From contig CAWAWR010000022.1 in assembly GCA_963785745.1 (NCBI GenBank), positions 1-64,000 of the forward strand: a DNA stretch of 64,000 nucleotides, in the 5' to 3' direction. This stretch comes from VAZQ01 sp963785745 (GTDB taxonomy: Bacteria > Pseudomonadota > Alphaproteobacteria > Rhizobiales > Xanthobacteraceae). Position 1 is the stretch's first letter; every line of letters starts with the position of its first letter. The notes under the pieces are model-generated. The model saw only the letters and a list, made by a program, of their open reading frames with translations, had not been told where the DNA came from and did not search any database. Shown here one piece after another: positions 40,812-50,045 of the stretch. The position numbers were made by a program, and so were the translations under genes.

Positions 40812-42751
40812 TCCTCATAGTCGGTACGGACCGCCACTTGCATCGCGACGGGAGCGGCCTCATCGCCCGCCAGCTTGCCGGCGAAGGCCGCGCGCGAGAT
40901 GGACTTGGAACGGCAGTAGTAGAGGCTCTTCATGCCGCGCTTCCATGCCGTCCAGTGCAGCATGTGCAGGTCCCATTTATCGATGTCGGCCGGCAGATAG
41001 AGATTGATCGACTGGCTCTGGCAGATGTACGGCGCACGATCGGCGGCGAGATCGACCACCCAGCGCTGATCGATCTCGAACGCGGTGCGGAACACCGCCT
41101 TCTCCCGCTCGTCCAGCATGTCGAGATGCGCGACCGAGCCTTCGTGCTCGATGATCGACTGCCACACCGCCGGCGTGTTGGCGTTCTTGCGCCGGAGGAT
41201 GGTCTCCAGGTGATGATTGCGGATCGAGAACGCGCCCGACAGCGTCTTGTGCGTATAGATGTTCGCCGGGATCGGCTCGATGCAGGCGCTGGTGCCGCCG
41301 CAGATGATGCTGATCGAGGCGGTCGGCGCGATCGAAAGCTTGTGGCTGAAGCGCGCCATGATGCCGCGTTCGGCGGCGTCGGGACACGGCCCGCGCTCCT
41401 TCGCCAGCGCCACCGAGGCCGCGTCGGCATCGCGCCTGATCTTGCGGAACATCTTCATGTTCCATGACTTCGCCATCGCGCCCTCGAACGGCAAGCCTTC
41501 CGCTTGCAGGAACGAGTGGAAGCCCATCACCCCAAGCCCGACCGAGCGCTCACGCAGCGCGGCGTAGCGGGCGCGCTTCATGCCGTCGGGCGCGACCTCG
41601 ATGAAATGCGTCAGCACGTTGTCGAGGAAACGCATGACGTCCTCGACGAAGCCCGGCGCGTCGCACCACTCATGCCAGGTCTCCAGATTGAGCGACGACA
41701 GGCAACACACCGCGGTTCGCTCCTCGTCGCGATGGTCGACGCCGGTCGGCAGCGTGATCTCGCTGCAGAGATTGGAGGTCGAGACCTTGAGGCCGAGCTC
41801 GCGCTGATGCTTCGGCAGCGCGCGGTTCACCGTGTCGATGAACAGAAGATAGGGCTCGCCGGTCTGCAAGCGCGTCTCCAGGATGCGCTGCCAGAGCTGG
41901 CGGGCGTTCACCTCGCGCATGACTTCGTTGGTCTTCGGGCTGCGCAACGCGAACATCGCGCCGTCCCGGACGGCGTGCATGAACGCGTCGGTGACGTTGA
42001 TGCCGTGATGGAGATTGAGTCCCTTGCGGTTGAAATCGCCCGACGCCTTGCGGATCTCCAGGAACTCCTCGATCTCCGGATGGTGGATGTCGAGATAGAC
42101 CGCGGCCGAGCCGCGGCGCAGCGAGCCCTGGCTGATCGCGAGCGTGAGGCCGTCCATCACGTGGATGAAGGGAATGATGCCGGAGGTCTCGCCGCCCCTC
42201 ACCTTCTCGCCGATCGAGCGGACGCGGCCCCAATAGGTGCCGATGCCGCCGCCGTTCGACGCCAGCCAGACGTTCTCGTTCCAGGTGTCGACAATGCCGG
42301 TGAGCGAATCCGGCACCGAATTGAGGAAGCACGAGATCGGCAGCCCGCGTTTCGTGCCGCCGTTCGAGAGCACCGGCGTCGCCGGCATGAACCACAGCCG
42401 CGACATCGCATCGTAGAGCCGCTGCGCATGCTTGACGTCGTCGGCGAAGGCGCAGGACACGCGCGCGAACATGTCCTGGTAGCTTTCGCCTTCGAGCAGA
42501 TAGCGATCGTTCAGCGTCGCCTTGCCGAACGCGGTCAGGAGATCGTCGCGGCTGCGATCGAGCGTCAGGTCAGATGGACGCGGCAGCGGCGCCAACGGCG
42601 CCGGCAGCGGCGCCGGGCTTGGTGGCGCAGAACTTGGCGGCTGCGGCGCAGGCCGTGATACGGCGCGCGGACTTGGCGTGACCGGCTTGGCGGCGATACC
42701 TTTCGGCGCCACCAGATCGCCCCGACGATCGAAATCAAATGCGATAGACAT
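40793..42751 (-). CDS. nrdA: Class I ribonucleotide reductase alpha subunit
   Basis: A 652-residue catalytic subunit from the ATG at 42751 (an ATG four codons upstream is possible). Active-site features are LPISCFLNSVPDSLTG (first cysteine), STSNLCSEITLPTG (Asn-x-Cys-x-Glu radical site), TAVCCLSSLNLETW (second redox cysteine) and the C-terminal ECLACQ thiol pair. An N-terminal Pro/Ala-rich segment of about 45 residues replaces a typical ATP cone, so overall activity control by ATP/dATP is probably absent. It reduces ribonucleotides for DNA synthesis, is cotranscribed with nrdB (19-base overlap), and lies behind a cobalamin riboswitch. Confidence 0.95.
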   Translation of the reverse strand: MSIAFDFDRRGDLVAPKGIAAKPVTPSPRAVSRPAPQPPSSAPPSPAPLPAPLAPLPRPSDLTLDRSRDDLLTAFGKATLNDRYLLEGESYQDMFARVSCAFADDVKHAQRLYDAMSRLWFMPATPVLSNGGTKRGLPISCFLNSVPDSLTGIVDTWNENVWLASNGGGIGTYWGRVRSIGEKVRGGETSGIIPFIHVMDGLTLAISQGSLRRGSAAVYLDIHHPEIEEFLEIRKASGDFNRKGLNLHHGINVTDAFMHAVRDGAMFALRSPKTNEVMREVNARQLWQRILETRLQTGEPYLLFIDTVNRALPKHQRELGLKVSTSNLCSEITLPTGVDHRDEERTAVCCLSSLNLETWHEWCDAPGFVEDVMRFLDNVLTHFIEVAPDGMKRARYAALRERSVGLGVMGFHSFLQAEGLPFEGAMAKSWNMKMFRKIRRDADAASVALAKERGPCPDAAERGIMARFSHKLSIAPTASISIICGGTSACIEPIPANIYTHKTLSGAFSIRNHHLETILRRKNANTPAVWQSIIEHEGSVAHLDMLDEREKAVFRTAFEIDQRWVVDLAADRAPYICQSQSINLYLPADIDKWDLHMLHWTAWKRGMKSLYYCRSKSISRAAFAGKLAGDEAAPVAMQVAVRTDYEECLACQ

Positions 42752-42873
42752 CGGCAACCCCATCAAATTGGGGCCGAGGCCAGCGGACGGCTTGCGGGTC
42801 AATCCGGGGCGCGATGTCCCCGGCGGCTGCAAGCGCCCCACCGGGACACCCCGCCCGAGGACGTTTCATCGAT

Positions 42874-43045
42874 CACGGCAGGTCTCCTGGCTCGCGGGTC
42901 GCTGCGGGTTGCCGGGTCTTCCCAGTGCGTCCTGCACCAGTGACCAAAGTGGCTTCCGCTCGCCGCTGACAGTTGCGGGGGCAGCCCCGGAATCGCCTGA
43001 CGGCTCACCGGGTTCCCTCTTAGCTTCAAACCCTACAAGATATAG
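42874..43045 (-). promoter_or_regulatory. Cobalamin (B12) riboswitch upstream of nrdAB
   Basis: On the minus strand the core elements appear in order: GGGAACCCGGTGAG, then GGGGCTGCCCCCGCAACTGT (the highly conserved B12 box region), an AGCCAC/CACTGG variable arm, and AGCCAGGAGACCTGCC closing the aptamer. It ends about 120 bases before the nrdA start. Binding of adenosylcobalamin is expected to lower expression of the downstream genes; since class I reductase does not need B12, repression makes sense if a B12-dependent class II enzyme is encoded elsewhere. Confidence 0.92.
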
Positions 43046-43171
43046 GGCCCAAGGACCGTGATTGGCACCATATGGGTGGCCCGGGTCTCGATTCGTCAAG
43101 CGCTTTCTGCACCGGCGTGAATAGCGGGGTTAACTCAGCGTTAAGCGACGAGGCGAGCAACAACCTCGACC

Positions 43172-43297
43172 CGTCATCCTGAAGTGCGAGGCCGAACGGC
43201 CGAGCCTCGAAGGATGCACGGCCACGGCGCAACAACATTTCCGGGCCGTCGTCCTTCGAGGCTCGCCGCTCACGCGGCTCGCACCTCAGGATGACGG
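43172..43297. repeat. Dispersed repeat family A, third copy
   Basis: Starts CGTCATCCTGAAG and ends CTCAGGATGACG, with CTCGAAGG and CCTTCGAGG arms inside and a GCTCACGCGGCTC-type tip. Longest of the three family-A copies at about 126 bases. It lies between the leuB stop side and the riboswitch. Confidence 0.8.
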
Positions 43298-43325
43298 GGT
43301 TGGAATTGTTGTGCCGCAGCAGTGC

Positions 43326-44439
43326 TTAACCTGCGAGCTTCTCCACCTCCGCGAGGATGGCGTCGCCCATCTCGCGGGTGCCGACGAGCTTGCAGCCGTC
43401 AGACTTGATGTCCGCCGTGCGCAGGCCCTTATCGAGCGTGGCGGCGATCGCCCTGTCGATCAGATCGGCTTCCTTGCCGCGGTCGAAGGAATAGCGCAGC
43501 GCCATCGCAAACGACGCGATCATCGCAATGGGATTGGCCGCGCCCTTGCCGGCGATGTCGGGCGCCGAGCCGTGCACCGGCTCGTACATCGCCTTGCGCT
43601 TCTTGGTCTTCGGATCCATCTCGCCGAGCGAGGCCGACGGCAGCATGCCGAGCGATCCGGTCAGCATCGCCGCAACGTCCGACAACATGTCGCCGAACAG
43701 GTTGTCGGTGACGATCACGTCGAACTGCTTCGGCCAGCGCACGAGCTGCATGCCGCCGGCGTCGGCGAGCTGGTGCTCAAGCTCGACGTCCTTGAACTCG
43801 CGCGCGTGCACCTGCTGGACGACTTCGTTCCAGAGCACGCCGGTCTTCATCACGTTGCGCTTCTCCATCGAGGTCACCTTGTTCTTGCGCTTGCGCGCAA
43901 GCTCGAAGGCGACGCGGGAGATGCGCTCGATCTCGTAGGTGTCGTAGACCTGCGTGTCGACGGCGCGCTTCTGACCGTTGCCGAGATCGGTGATGGTCTT
44001 GGGCTCGCCGAAATAGACGCCACCGGTGAGCTCGCGGATGATGACGATGTCGAGCCCGTCGACCACGTCGCGCTTGAGGCTCGAGGCCTCCGCCAGCGCC
44101 GGATAGCAGATCGCCGGGCGGATGTTGGCGAACAAGAGCCAGGTCCTTGCGCAGCCGCAGCAGCCCCGCCTCCGGCCGCGCGTCATAGGGCACCTTGTCC
44201 CATTTCGGCCCGCCGACCGCGCCGAAGATCACGGCGTCGCAAGCCATGGCCTTGGCCATGGTGGCATCGTCGATGGCCTTGCCGTGCGCGTCGTAGGCCG
44301 CGCCGCCGACCAGCCCTTCCTCGTACTCGAACGTCCCCATGCCATGGCCGTTCATCCATGCGATCAGCCGTTTCACCTCGGCCATGACCTCGGGGCCGAT
44401 GCCGTCGCCTGCGAGCAGGAGCAGATTGTGGGTGGGCAT
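43326..44439 (-). pseudogene. leuB: 3-isopropylmalate dehydrogenase, frameshifted
   Basis: A full LeuB of about 370 residues in two frames. The first has LLLLAGDGIGPEVMAEVKRL and VIFGAVGGPKWDKVPY to LRKDLAL; a one-base insertion near 44134 moves to the frame FANIRPAICYPALAEASSLK, VIIRELTGGVYFGEP, VTSMEKRNVMKTGVLW, and DVIVTDNLFGDMLSD with its metal-binding aspartate, to the stop at 43326. All catalytic parts are present. Leucine biosynthesis needs this gene and leuC/leuD are intact, so I regard the indel as an error rather than decay. Confidence 0.9.
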
Positions 44440-44538
44440 GACGATGGAAACCTCTTGTACGCAACCTGGAATGATCGCGGATTGCTATAGGCCGGGTCGG
44501 CGATTGGCAAGATACGAGGTCCGCCCCTACCTAAAGAC

Positions 44539-45384
44539 ATGGACCACGCAAACAGGCCAACGCCGGCGCTGGAAGCCGCGATCGCAATCGCCGACCGGGT
44601 TGGATTGAACCAAGCTCGCCCCGTCGTCTTGCGGAATTCGAACTACACCAGCATTCATCTGATGCCGTATCCGGTCGTCGCGCGGGTCTCTTGCTGCGCC
44701 GCAAAGACCCGCGCAGTCGTCATGAAGCGGGAGGTCGCGGTCGCGAAGCACCTTGCCAAGGCTGGTGCTTCGGTCGTGCGGGCAAGCACCAATCCGCCGG
44801 CTGGTCCATACTTTCACGAAAGTGCCGTAGTAACGTTGTGGGAGCGCGTCGCGCATCGCCCTGCCGGCGACAGAGACGCCGTCCTGGCGGCGGAAACCTT
44901 GCAGGCGGTACAGGCTGCGCTGGCGGACTATTCAGGCACACTCCCGTCGTTCCTTGAAAAAGTCGACCAATGCCGCTCATTGCTGGTCAAGGACGGATCG
45001 TTGCCGAGCTTGACGCCGGCAGACCGCATGTTCCTTCTGGCCCAACACGAATGCCTACGCGAGCGGCTCGCGGCGCTGCGATGGACGGCAATTCCACTGC
45101 ATGGCGACCCCCACCTCGGCAATGTTCTGGTGACAAACGCCGGACTCAAATGGACGGATTTCGAGTCCGTATGTCTCGGCCCGCTTGAATGGGACTTGGC
45201 ATGTTTACCGGGGGCATCGCTTGGGGTGTTCAGAGCGATAGACCAGCAGTTATGCGCTGTCCTCCGCGATCTCAGGAGCTTTTGCGTCGCTGTCTGGTGT
45301 TGGGCGGAGCCCGACCGCAGTGCCGAAACGCGCGAAGCAGCGGAGTATCATCTGCAGCGGCTGAAGGACCTCACAGCCCGCTGA
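44539..45384 (+). CDS. Aminoglycoside-phosphotransferase-like kinase
   Basis: A 281-residue protein kinase-like fold. The catalytic loop is LHGDPHLGNVL (187-197) and the metal-binding motif TDFESVCLGPLEWDLA (206-221). The N-terminal lobe is weak: the lysine in AVVMKREVAVAKHLAK may bind ATP. Families with this layout phosphorylate small molecules such as choline, homoserine or aminoglycosides; the substrate is not evident and resistance should not be assumed. Its end overlaps the convergent molybdopterin enzyme gene by 14 bases. Confidence 0.88.
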   Translation: MDHANRPTPALEAAIAIADRVGLNQARPVVLRNSNYTSIHLMPYPVVARVSCCAAKTRAVVMKREVAVAKHLAKAGASVVRASTNPPAGPYFHESAVVTLWERVAHRPAGDRDAVLAAETLQAVQAALADYSGTLPSFLEKVDQCRSLLVKDGSLPSLTPADRMFLLAQHECLRERLAALRWTAIPLHGDPHLGNVLVTNAGLKWTDFESVCLGPLEWDLACLPGASLGVFRAIDQQLCAVLRDLRSFCVAVWCWAEPDRSAETREAAEYHLQRLKDLTAR

Positions 45385-46147
45385 ACCAGTTATAGCCCTG
45401 CGTCTCCCAGTAGCCCGGGTTGTAGTTGTTGATGACGGCGATCTCCATCACATGCTTCGGATTCTTGAAGCCGAGCTTGGTCGGGATGCGGATACGCATG
45501 GGATAGCCGTATTTCGGCTCGAGCTCCTTGCCGTCGAATTGCAGCGTCATCTGGGTCTGCGGATGCAGCGCGGTCGGCATGTCGATCGAGGAGTGATAGC
45601 CCTCGGCGCAGCGGAACCAGACATATTTGGCCGTGAGGTCGGCGCCGACGCGGCGCAGGAAATCGGACAGCCGCACGCCGGTCCACTTGCCGATCTCGCT
45701 CCAGCCCTCGACGCAGATGAGCCGTGTGATCTGCGTCTCCTGCGGCAGCGCGCGGAGCCGTTCGAGCGTCCAGGTTTCCTTGTTCTGCACCAGCCCGTTC
45801 AATTCGAGCTTGTAGTCCTCGCCGTCGACCTCGGGGATGTCGCTCTCGGGATAGTAGGCGTTGAAGCGGAACGGCCGCGTGATGCGGCTTTCGGGATAGC
45901 TCTGCGCGAGGCGGTTGGGATCGAACAACCACGCCTGCACGCCGTCATTGAAGGTGGAAATCTTGCGCAGCAGCGCTTCGGCCGAGAAGCCGTCGGCGAC
46001 GGCGCAGCCCGTGAGCAGGCTCAGCGCGCCGACGCTCAGGCCGCCGCGCAGGAACGCCCGCCGCGAGGGATCGGGCAACAGCTTCGCGGCATCCTTGACC
46101 AATAGCTCAGGATCGACGCCGGGGATCGGTCTGCGGATGCGCGGCAT
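45371..46147 (-). CDS. Tat-exported molybdopterin-dependent oxidoreductase (SUOX family)
   Basis: A 258-residue molybdoenzyme core like MsrP/YedY. The Tat motif SRRAFLRGG (28-36) is followed by LLTGCAV, which looks like a lipobox, so it may be a lipoprotein. The molybdenum cysteine is C145 in TRLICVEGWSEIGKWTGV. YGYPMRIRIPTKLGFKNPKH lies near the C-terminus. MsrP repairs oxidised methionines in periplasmic proteins; here the partner is a four-span cytochrome b rather than MsrQ, so the substrate may differ. The cytochrome gene is four bases upstream. Confidence 0.9.
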   Translation of the reverse strand: MPRIRRPIPGVDPELLVKDAAKLLPDPSRRAFLRGGLSVGALSLLTGCAVADGFSAEALLRKISTFNDGVQAWLFDPNRLAQSYPESRITRPFRFNAYYPESDIPEVDGEDYKLELNGLVQNKETWTLERLRALPQETQITRLICVEGWSEIGKWTGVRLSDFLRRVGADLTAKYVWFRCAEGYHSSIDMPTALHPQTQMTLQFDGKELEPKYGYPMRIRIPTKLGFKNPKHVMEIAVINNYNPGYWETQGYNWFSGL

Positions 46148-46151
46148 TGGC

Positions 46152-46785
46152 TTAGCGTCCCGTGATCATGGCGCGCAGCGCCTTCGGCACCACGAACGCC
46201 ATCACGATATGGATGACGGTGAAGCCGACGATCGCCGCCATCGCGAAGAAGTGCACATAACGCGACGGCTCGTAGCCGCCGAACAGCGCGGAAAGCCACC
46301 AGAGCTGCACCGGCTTCCACATCGCAAGCCCGGACAGCACGATCACGGCGCCGGCGACGATGACGCCGAGATAGAGCAGCTTCTGCAGCGCGTTGTAGAC
46401 CGCGAGATCGTCATGCGGGAGCTGCCCGCGCAGCGCCAGCTCGCGTATCGGCGACGACCTCGCCGGGCCGGAGCGGCAGGAGCTTGCGCCGGAAGCGGCC
46501 GGTGACGATGCCGAGCACGACATAGACGAGGCCGTTGACGGCGAAGAGCCACATCGCCGCGAAGTGCCAGAGCAACGCGCCGGCCAGCCAGCCGCCGATG
46601 GTGATGCTTTTCGGGAACGCGAACGGGAACAGCGGCGAGGCGTTATAGATCTCCCAGCCGGAGCCGATCATCAGGATCACCGCCACCGCGTTGATCCAAT
46701 GCGTGACGCGCAGCCAGAGCGGATGAATCGTCGCCCGCGCCGGCTGCGGCGCTGGAACGGCGGCATGGGTGGCGTCGGCGGTCAT
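46152..46785 (-). pseudogene. Cytochrome b561-type membrane subunit, frameshifted
   Basis: A four-span cytochrome b of about 210 residues in two frames. The first (from ATG 46785) holds LWLRVTHWINAVAVILMIGS and LLWHFAAMWLFAVNGLVY; the second has NALQKLLYLGVIVAGAVIV and RYVHFFAMAAIVGFTVIHIV to the stop at 46152. Histidines in helices 1, 2 and 4 fit diheme b binding. The frames join near 46446 (net +1). It would feed electrons from quinol to the molybdopterin enzyme directly downstream. Confidence 0.8.
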
Positions 46786-46849
46786 GGGGCGCGCGTGGCT
46801 CTCAAAGTCCTGCGCGCCCCTTATAGCGGAATACGCCGGCCTCCGCCTG

Positions 46850-47415
46850 TCACGCGGCCGTTACCTTGCGGGGCGAGCCCCCGACCGTCGTGCTGCCTTC
46901 CTGGATCACGCCACAGGCGATGCGGTCGCCCGCATTGCCGGCAGGGTCGCTGCTGTAATCGTCCTTACCGGCGGGACCACGATCGATGTCCCGGACGGCT
47001 GGAACACGGAGTTCGGCTTGCCCTTGTCGAGCGTAATCGCCGCGTTGACGACCTCGACCTCAAGCTGGCCGTTCTGCGGGACGTGGAGATTGGGCATGTC
47101 GCCGGCGTGGCCTTCGCCCGTCAGCATTCCGTGCTTGTGATTGCTCGGGTTGAAATGGCCGCCCGCGGATTCGAACGGCGCCTCGCATTTGCCGACCGCG
47201 TGGATGTGGAACGCGCGCTCGCCCGGCGGCAAGCCCTTGATCGAAAGCCGCAACAGGACGCCCGACGGCGTCTGCACAAGGTCAACGGCTCCGACGTCCT
47301 TGCCCTGCTTGTCCTTCAGCATGGCTTTTGCGCCGTCGGCCGAATGGGCTGCGTGCAGACACAGCACCGTGAGCGCGGTTCCCGCGGCGAGCTTCAGATG
47401 GGTGGAGAATCTCAT
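46850..47415 (-). pseudogene. sodC: Cu/Zn superoxide dismutase, frameshifted near C-terminus
   Basis: A periplasmic SodC from the ATG at 47415 with signal peptide LKLAAGTALTVLCLHAAHS. Copper/zinc ligands are seen in RAFHIHAVGKCEAP, GGHFNPSNHKHG and GHAGDMPN. One missing base near 46973 shifts the frame; the second frame reads AGKDDYSSDPAGNAGDRIAC to VIQEGSTTVGGSPRKV and a stop at 46850, supplying the last copper histidine/arginine region. With the base restored the protein is about 188 residues. Protects periplasm against superoxide. Confidence 0.87.
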
Positions 47416-47472
47416 GATGCGCCTCCTTGCGCCGAATAGTCCCCGGCTCAAGGTCCCGGCGGCAATGAGAGA

Positions 47473-47495
47473 AACCCGCCAGAGTCAGGCGGGTT
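47473..47495 (-). terminator. Hairpin after the DUF4399 gene
   Basis: AACCCGCC (47473-47480) and GGCGGGTT (47488-47495) form a perfect 8-base stem with a 7-base loop. On the minus strand it is followed by TCTC and lies 30 bases after the DUF4399 stop, so it likely ends that transcript. Confidence 0.6.
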
Positions 47496-47524
47496 CCGGT
47501 TCCGGCTAACGACGGCTCAACGGC

Positions 47525-47962
47525 TTACTTCACCGTGATGGTGACGGTGTCCGACATCACAGGGGGATCGTGCGGGATGTGGCTCCAGTTCCCGAGCACA
47601 AGCTGCAAGGTGTGCTGGCCGGGCGGCAACGTCACCATGGCCTCGGTCTGCCCGGCGCCGTAGTGAACGTGCTTGGCGTCGGCCGCGATCGGCGCCTTCA
47701 GCTCCTCCGGCGACAATTTCGTATCGATGATGAGATGATGGTGACCGGTGTTGGCGGTGTCGACGCCGACCGGCGCCACGCCCATGCCCGACAATCCGAA
47801 CTGCACCAGGAACGGGCTGGTGACGACGTCACCGTTCTTGATGTTGATGAAATAGACCTTGGCGCCTTTCGGCGACGGCGTCACCGGGTTCTGCGCGGTC
47901 GCGGGCAGCGACAGGCAGGCGGCGACGACGGCTACTGCGGCGGCAAGCTTGACGAGTGTCAT
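47525..47962 (-). CDS. DUF4399-type periplasmic protein
   Basis: A 145-residue exported protein from the ATG at 47962 with signal peptide LVKLAAAVAVVAACLSLPATA. The mature domain matches the DUF4399 pattern: AKVYFINIKNGDVVTSPFLV, TANTGHHHLIIDTKLSPEEL and LPPGQHTLQLVLGNWSHIPH. The histidine-rich HHH and HVHYG segments could bind metal, but the role of the family is not known. The next gene towards sodC has its own terminator between, so it is likely transcribed alone. Confidence 0.85.
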   Translation of the reverse strand: MTLVKLAAAVAVVAACLSLPATAQNPVTPSPKGAKVYFINIKNGDVVTSPFLVQFGLSGMGVAPVGVDTANTGHHHLIIDTKLSPEELKAPIAADAKHVHYGAGQTEAMVTLPPGQHTLQLVLGNWSHIPHDPPVMSDTVTITVK

Positions 47963-48076
47963 GGATACTCTCCCCTTCCAGGCCGCCAATCTTGGTTGCG
48001 GCGGTTGTGTCGAGAGCCATTGTTCCACAATTCCGGTGACTTGTGGAAGGCACGCCCGGTGCCGGTCGCAACGGCG

Positions 48077-48964
48077 TTAACCACCCCCGCGCAGGTGTTC
48101 CACCAATTGCCGCGCATACGGCGGCAGGTCGGCGAGCCGCCGGATGCAGATCGTGAGTTCGCGCACCGCCCACGCATCGGCAAGCCCGACGGTGGCGATC
48201 GCCATGGTGCGCTCGACCCGCCGCGCGGTGGTCTCGGGAACGATGCCGATGCCGACCTTGCATTCGACCATGCGGCAGACCGCGTCGAAACTGCGCAATT
48301 GCACACGCAGCCGCAACGGCTGACCGATCCGCGCCGCCTTGTCGGCGAGGAAGCGCTGCAGCGCGCTCGCCCGATCGAGGCCGACGAAATCGTGGTCGAG
48401 CACCTGCGCGAACGGAATCTTCGAACGCTTGGCGAGCGGATGATCGCGCGGGACCACGAGCACGAAACGATCCTTGCGGAACGGATAGGTTTCCAGCGCG
48501 CTCGCATCGACGGTGCCGGCGACGATGCCGAGATCGGCGACGCCTTCCGCGATCAGGCCGACGATCTCGTCGGAGAGCCGCTCCTCGAGATCGATGCTCA
48601 CATGCGGATGCGCCGCCAGGAACGAGCCCAAGGCTTCGGGGAGGAATTCGGTGAGGGCGTTGGTGTTCGACAGCACCCGGATCTGGCCGGCGACGCCGCC
48701 GGCATAGGCGCCGAGATCTTCGCGCAGCCGCTCCGCCTGCCGCAGGATGGTGCGGGCGTGCTGCAACAGCGTGCGGCCCGCCTGGGTCGGCTGCACGCCC
48801 TGCCGGCCGCGCACCAGCAAAGCGGCGCCCAGCGCCTCCTCCATGTTGCGGATGCGGGTCGACGCCGCCGCCAAGGCGAGATTGGCGCGCTCGGCGCCGT
48901 GGGTGATGCTGCCGGCATCGACGATATGCCGGAACAGGCTCAGGTCCGCGAGGTCGAAGCGCAT
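48077..48964 (-). CDS. LysR-family transcriptional regulator
   Basis: A 295-residue LTTR. The N-terminal helix-turn-helix is LSLFRHIVDAGSITHGAERA to TRIRNMEEALGAALLVR (9-52), and the C-terminal effector domain follows (about 90-290, VLSNTNALTEFLPEALG, DLGIVAGTVDASALE). LTTRs bind T-N11-A sites and regulate divergent or nearby genes. The nearest candidates are the DUF4399 gene or the sdh operon side; no divergent partner is evident within 277 bases. A GGCGG-type purine run precedes the ATG. Confidence 0.92.
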   Translation of the reverse strand: MRFDLADLSLFRHIVDAGSITHGAERANLALAAASTRIRNMEEALGAALLVRGRQGVQPTQAGRTLLQHARTILRQAERLREDLGAYAGGVAGQIRVLSNTNALTEFLPEALGSFLAAHPHVSIDLEERLSDEIVGLIAEGVADLGIVAGTVDASALETYPFRKDRFVLVVPRDHPLAKRSKIPFAQVLDHDFVGLDRASALQRFLADKAARIGQPLRLRVQLRSFDAVCRMVECKVGIGIVPETTARRVERTMAIATVGLADAWAVRELTICIRRLADLPPYARQLVEHLRGGG

Positions 48965-49241
48965 GGCAAACCGCCTCTGAAAGGGCCTACCTTCGAATTT
49001 GACGAAGGTAGACTACGTCAAATCCTCATTGTAAACCAGCTTCTTAGCGCCCATCATTCGTCAATGGCGAAGTGACGGGTGCCGGCCCGCCAACTGCCTG
49101 CCATCGCTGGTATGCCAAGGACAACTCCCGTCGGCAGATTGCGAGGCATCCGCTCATTCGTTAGGACAGCTTGCTTAGGTGAGCTTGACGCCCTGGCGCC
49201 ATATCCGGCGAGCAATCGCGGCGCCGCCTCGGAGGACATTG

Positions 49242-49649
49242 ATGGCCGGAACGAAGGCCCGGGAACGGCCGCTCTCTCCCCACCTGCAGATCTATCGCTG
49301 GCCGTTGCCGATGATGATGTCGATTGCCCATCGCGTGACGGGCGTCGGGCTCTATTTCGGCACCATCTTCATCGTGTGGTGGCTGATTGCCGTCGGCTCC
49401 GGCCCGGGCGGCTATTCGCGCATGACCGGCTTCATCAATTCGTGGTTCGGGCGGCTGATCCTGTTCGGCTACACCTGGGCGCTGATCCATCACATGCTCG
49501 GCGGCATCCGGCACCTGATCTGGGATACCGGCCGCGGCTTCGAGCAGACCGAGCGCGAGGGTCTGGCGCTCGCGACGATCGTGGGATCGGTCTCGCTCAC
49601 GCTGCTCTTGTGGATCATCGGCTACTTCTTCATCGGAGGCCCGCGGTGA
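49242..49649 (+). CDS. sdhC: Succinate dehydrogenase cytochrome b556 subunit
   Basis: A 135-residue membrane anchor from the ATG at 49242: ERPLSPHLQIYRWPLPMMMS with the SdhC signature SIAHRVTGVGLYFG, then HHMLGGIRHLIWD carrying the heme histidine, and three transmembrane spans. It forms the quinone and heme b site of complex II together with SdhD. The upstream in-frame ATG at 49179 is less likely because the conserved start is RPLSPH. Its stop overlaps the GTG of sdhD. Confidence 0.95.
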   Translation: MAGTKARERPLSPHLQIYRWPLPMMMSIAHRVTGVGLYFGTIFIVWWLIAVGSGPGGYSRMTGFINSWFGRLILFGYTWALIHHMLGGIRHLIWDTGRGFEQTEREGLALATIVGSVSLTLLLWIIGYFFIGGPR

Positions 49650-50041
49650 ACAGCGACCATGGCGATCTCCGCACGCCTCTGGCGCGCGTCGGCGGCCTCG
49701 GCTCCGCCAAGTCCGGCACCGGGCACTTCTGGTGGCAGCGCGTGACCGCGGTCGCCAACGTGCCGCTCACCATCGCCTTCGTCGTGATCCTGGTGTCGCT
49801 GTTCGGCCGCAACCAGGCGTTCGCGCAGCAGATCCTCGGCACGCCGCTGGTCGCGATCGTCATGCTGCTGTTCATCGGCTCGATCACCTTCCACATGCGG
49901 CTCGGCATGCAGGTCGTGATCGAGGACTATGTGCACGGCGAAATCCTGCGGCCGCTTCTGGTCATGGCCAACACCTTCTTCACGATCGCGGTCGGGCTGG
50001 CGGCCGCCTGGGCGATCCTGAAACTGTCGTTCGGAGTTTAG
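49646..50041 (+). CDS. sdhD: Succinate dehydrogenase membrane anchor subunit
   Basis: A 131-residue anchor using GTG at 49646, overlapping the sdhC stop (GTGA). The product begins VNSDHGDLRTPLARVGGLG and has GTGHFWWQRVTAVANVPL, then spans at about 45-62, 72-92 and 105-128, with HMRLGMQVVIEDYVH carrying the second heme-site histidine. Length and order are typical of alphaproteobacterial sdhD. sdhA follows five bases later. Confidence 0.93.
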   Translation: MNSDHGDLRTPLARVGGLGSAKSGTGHFWWQRVTAVANVPLTIAFVVILVSLFGRNQAFAQQILGTPLVAIVMLLFIGSITFHMRLGMQVVIEDYVHGEILRPLLVMANTFFTIAVGLAAAWAILKLSFGV

Positions 50042-50045
50042 ACGT

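Noticed and set aside
44539..45384. Reading the APH-fold gene as an aminoglycoside resistance gene
   Set aside because: The catalytic motifs only define the fold; chromosomal members in this order usually act on metabolites and no mobile context is present.
45371..46785. Calling the molybdopterin enzyme and cytochrome pair msrPQ
   Set aside because: The cytochrome is a four-span b561-type protein, not the six-span MsrQ, so the names would claim too much.
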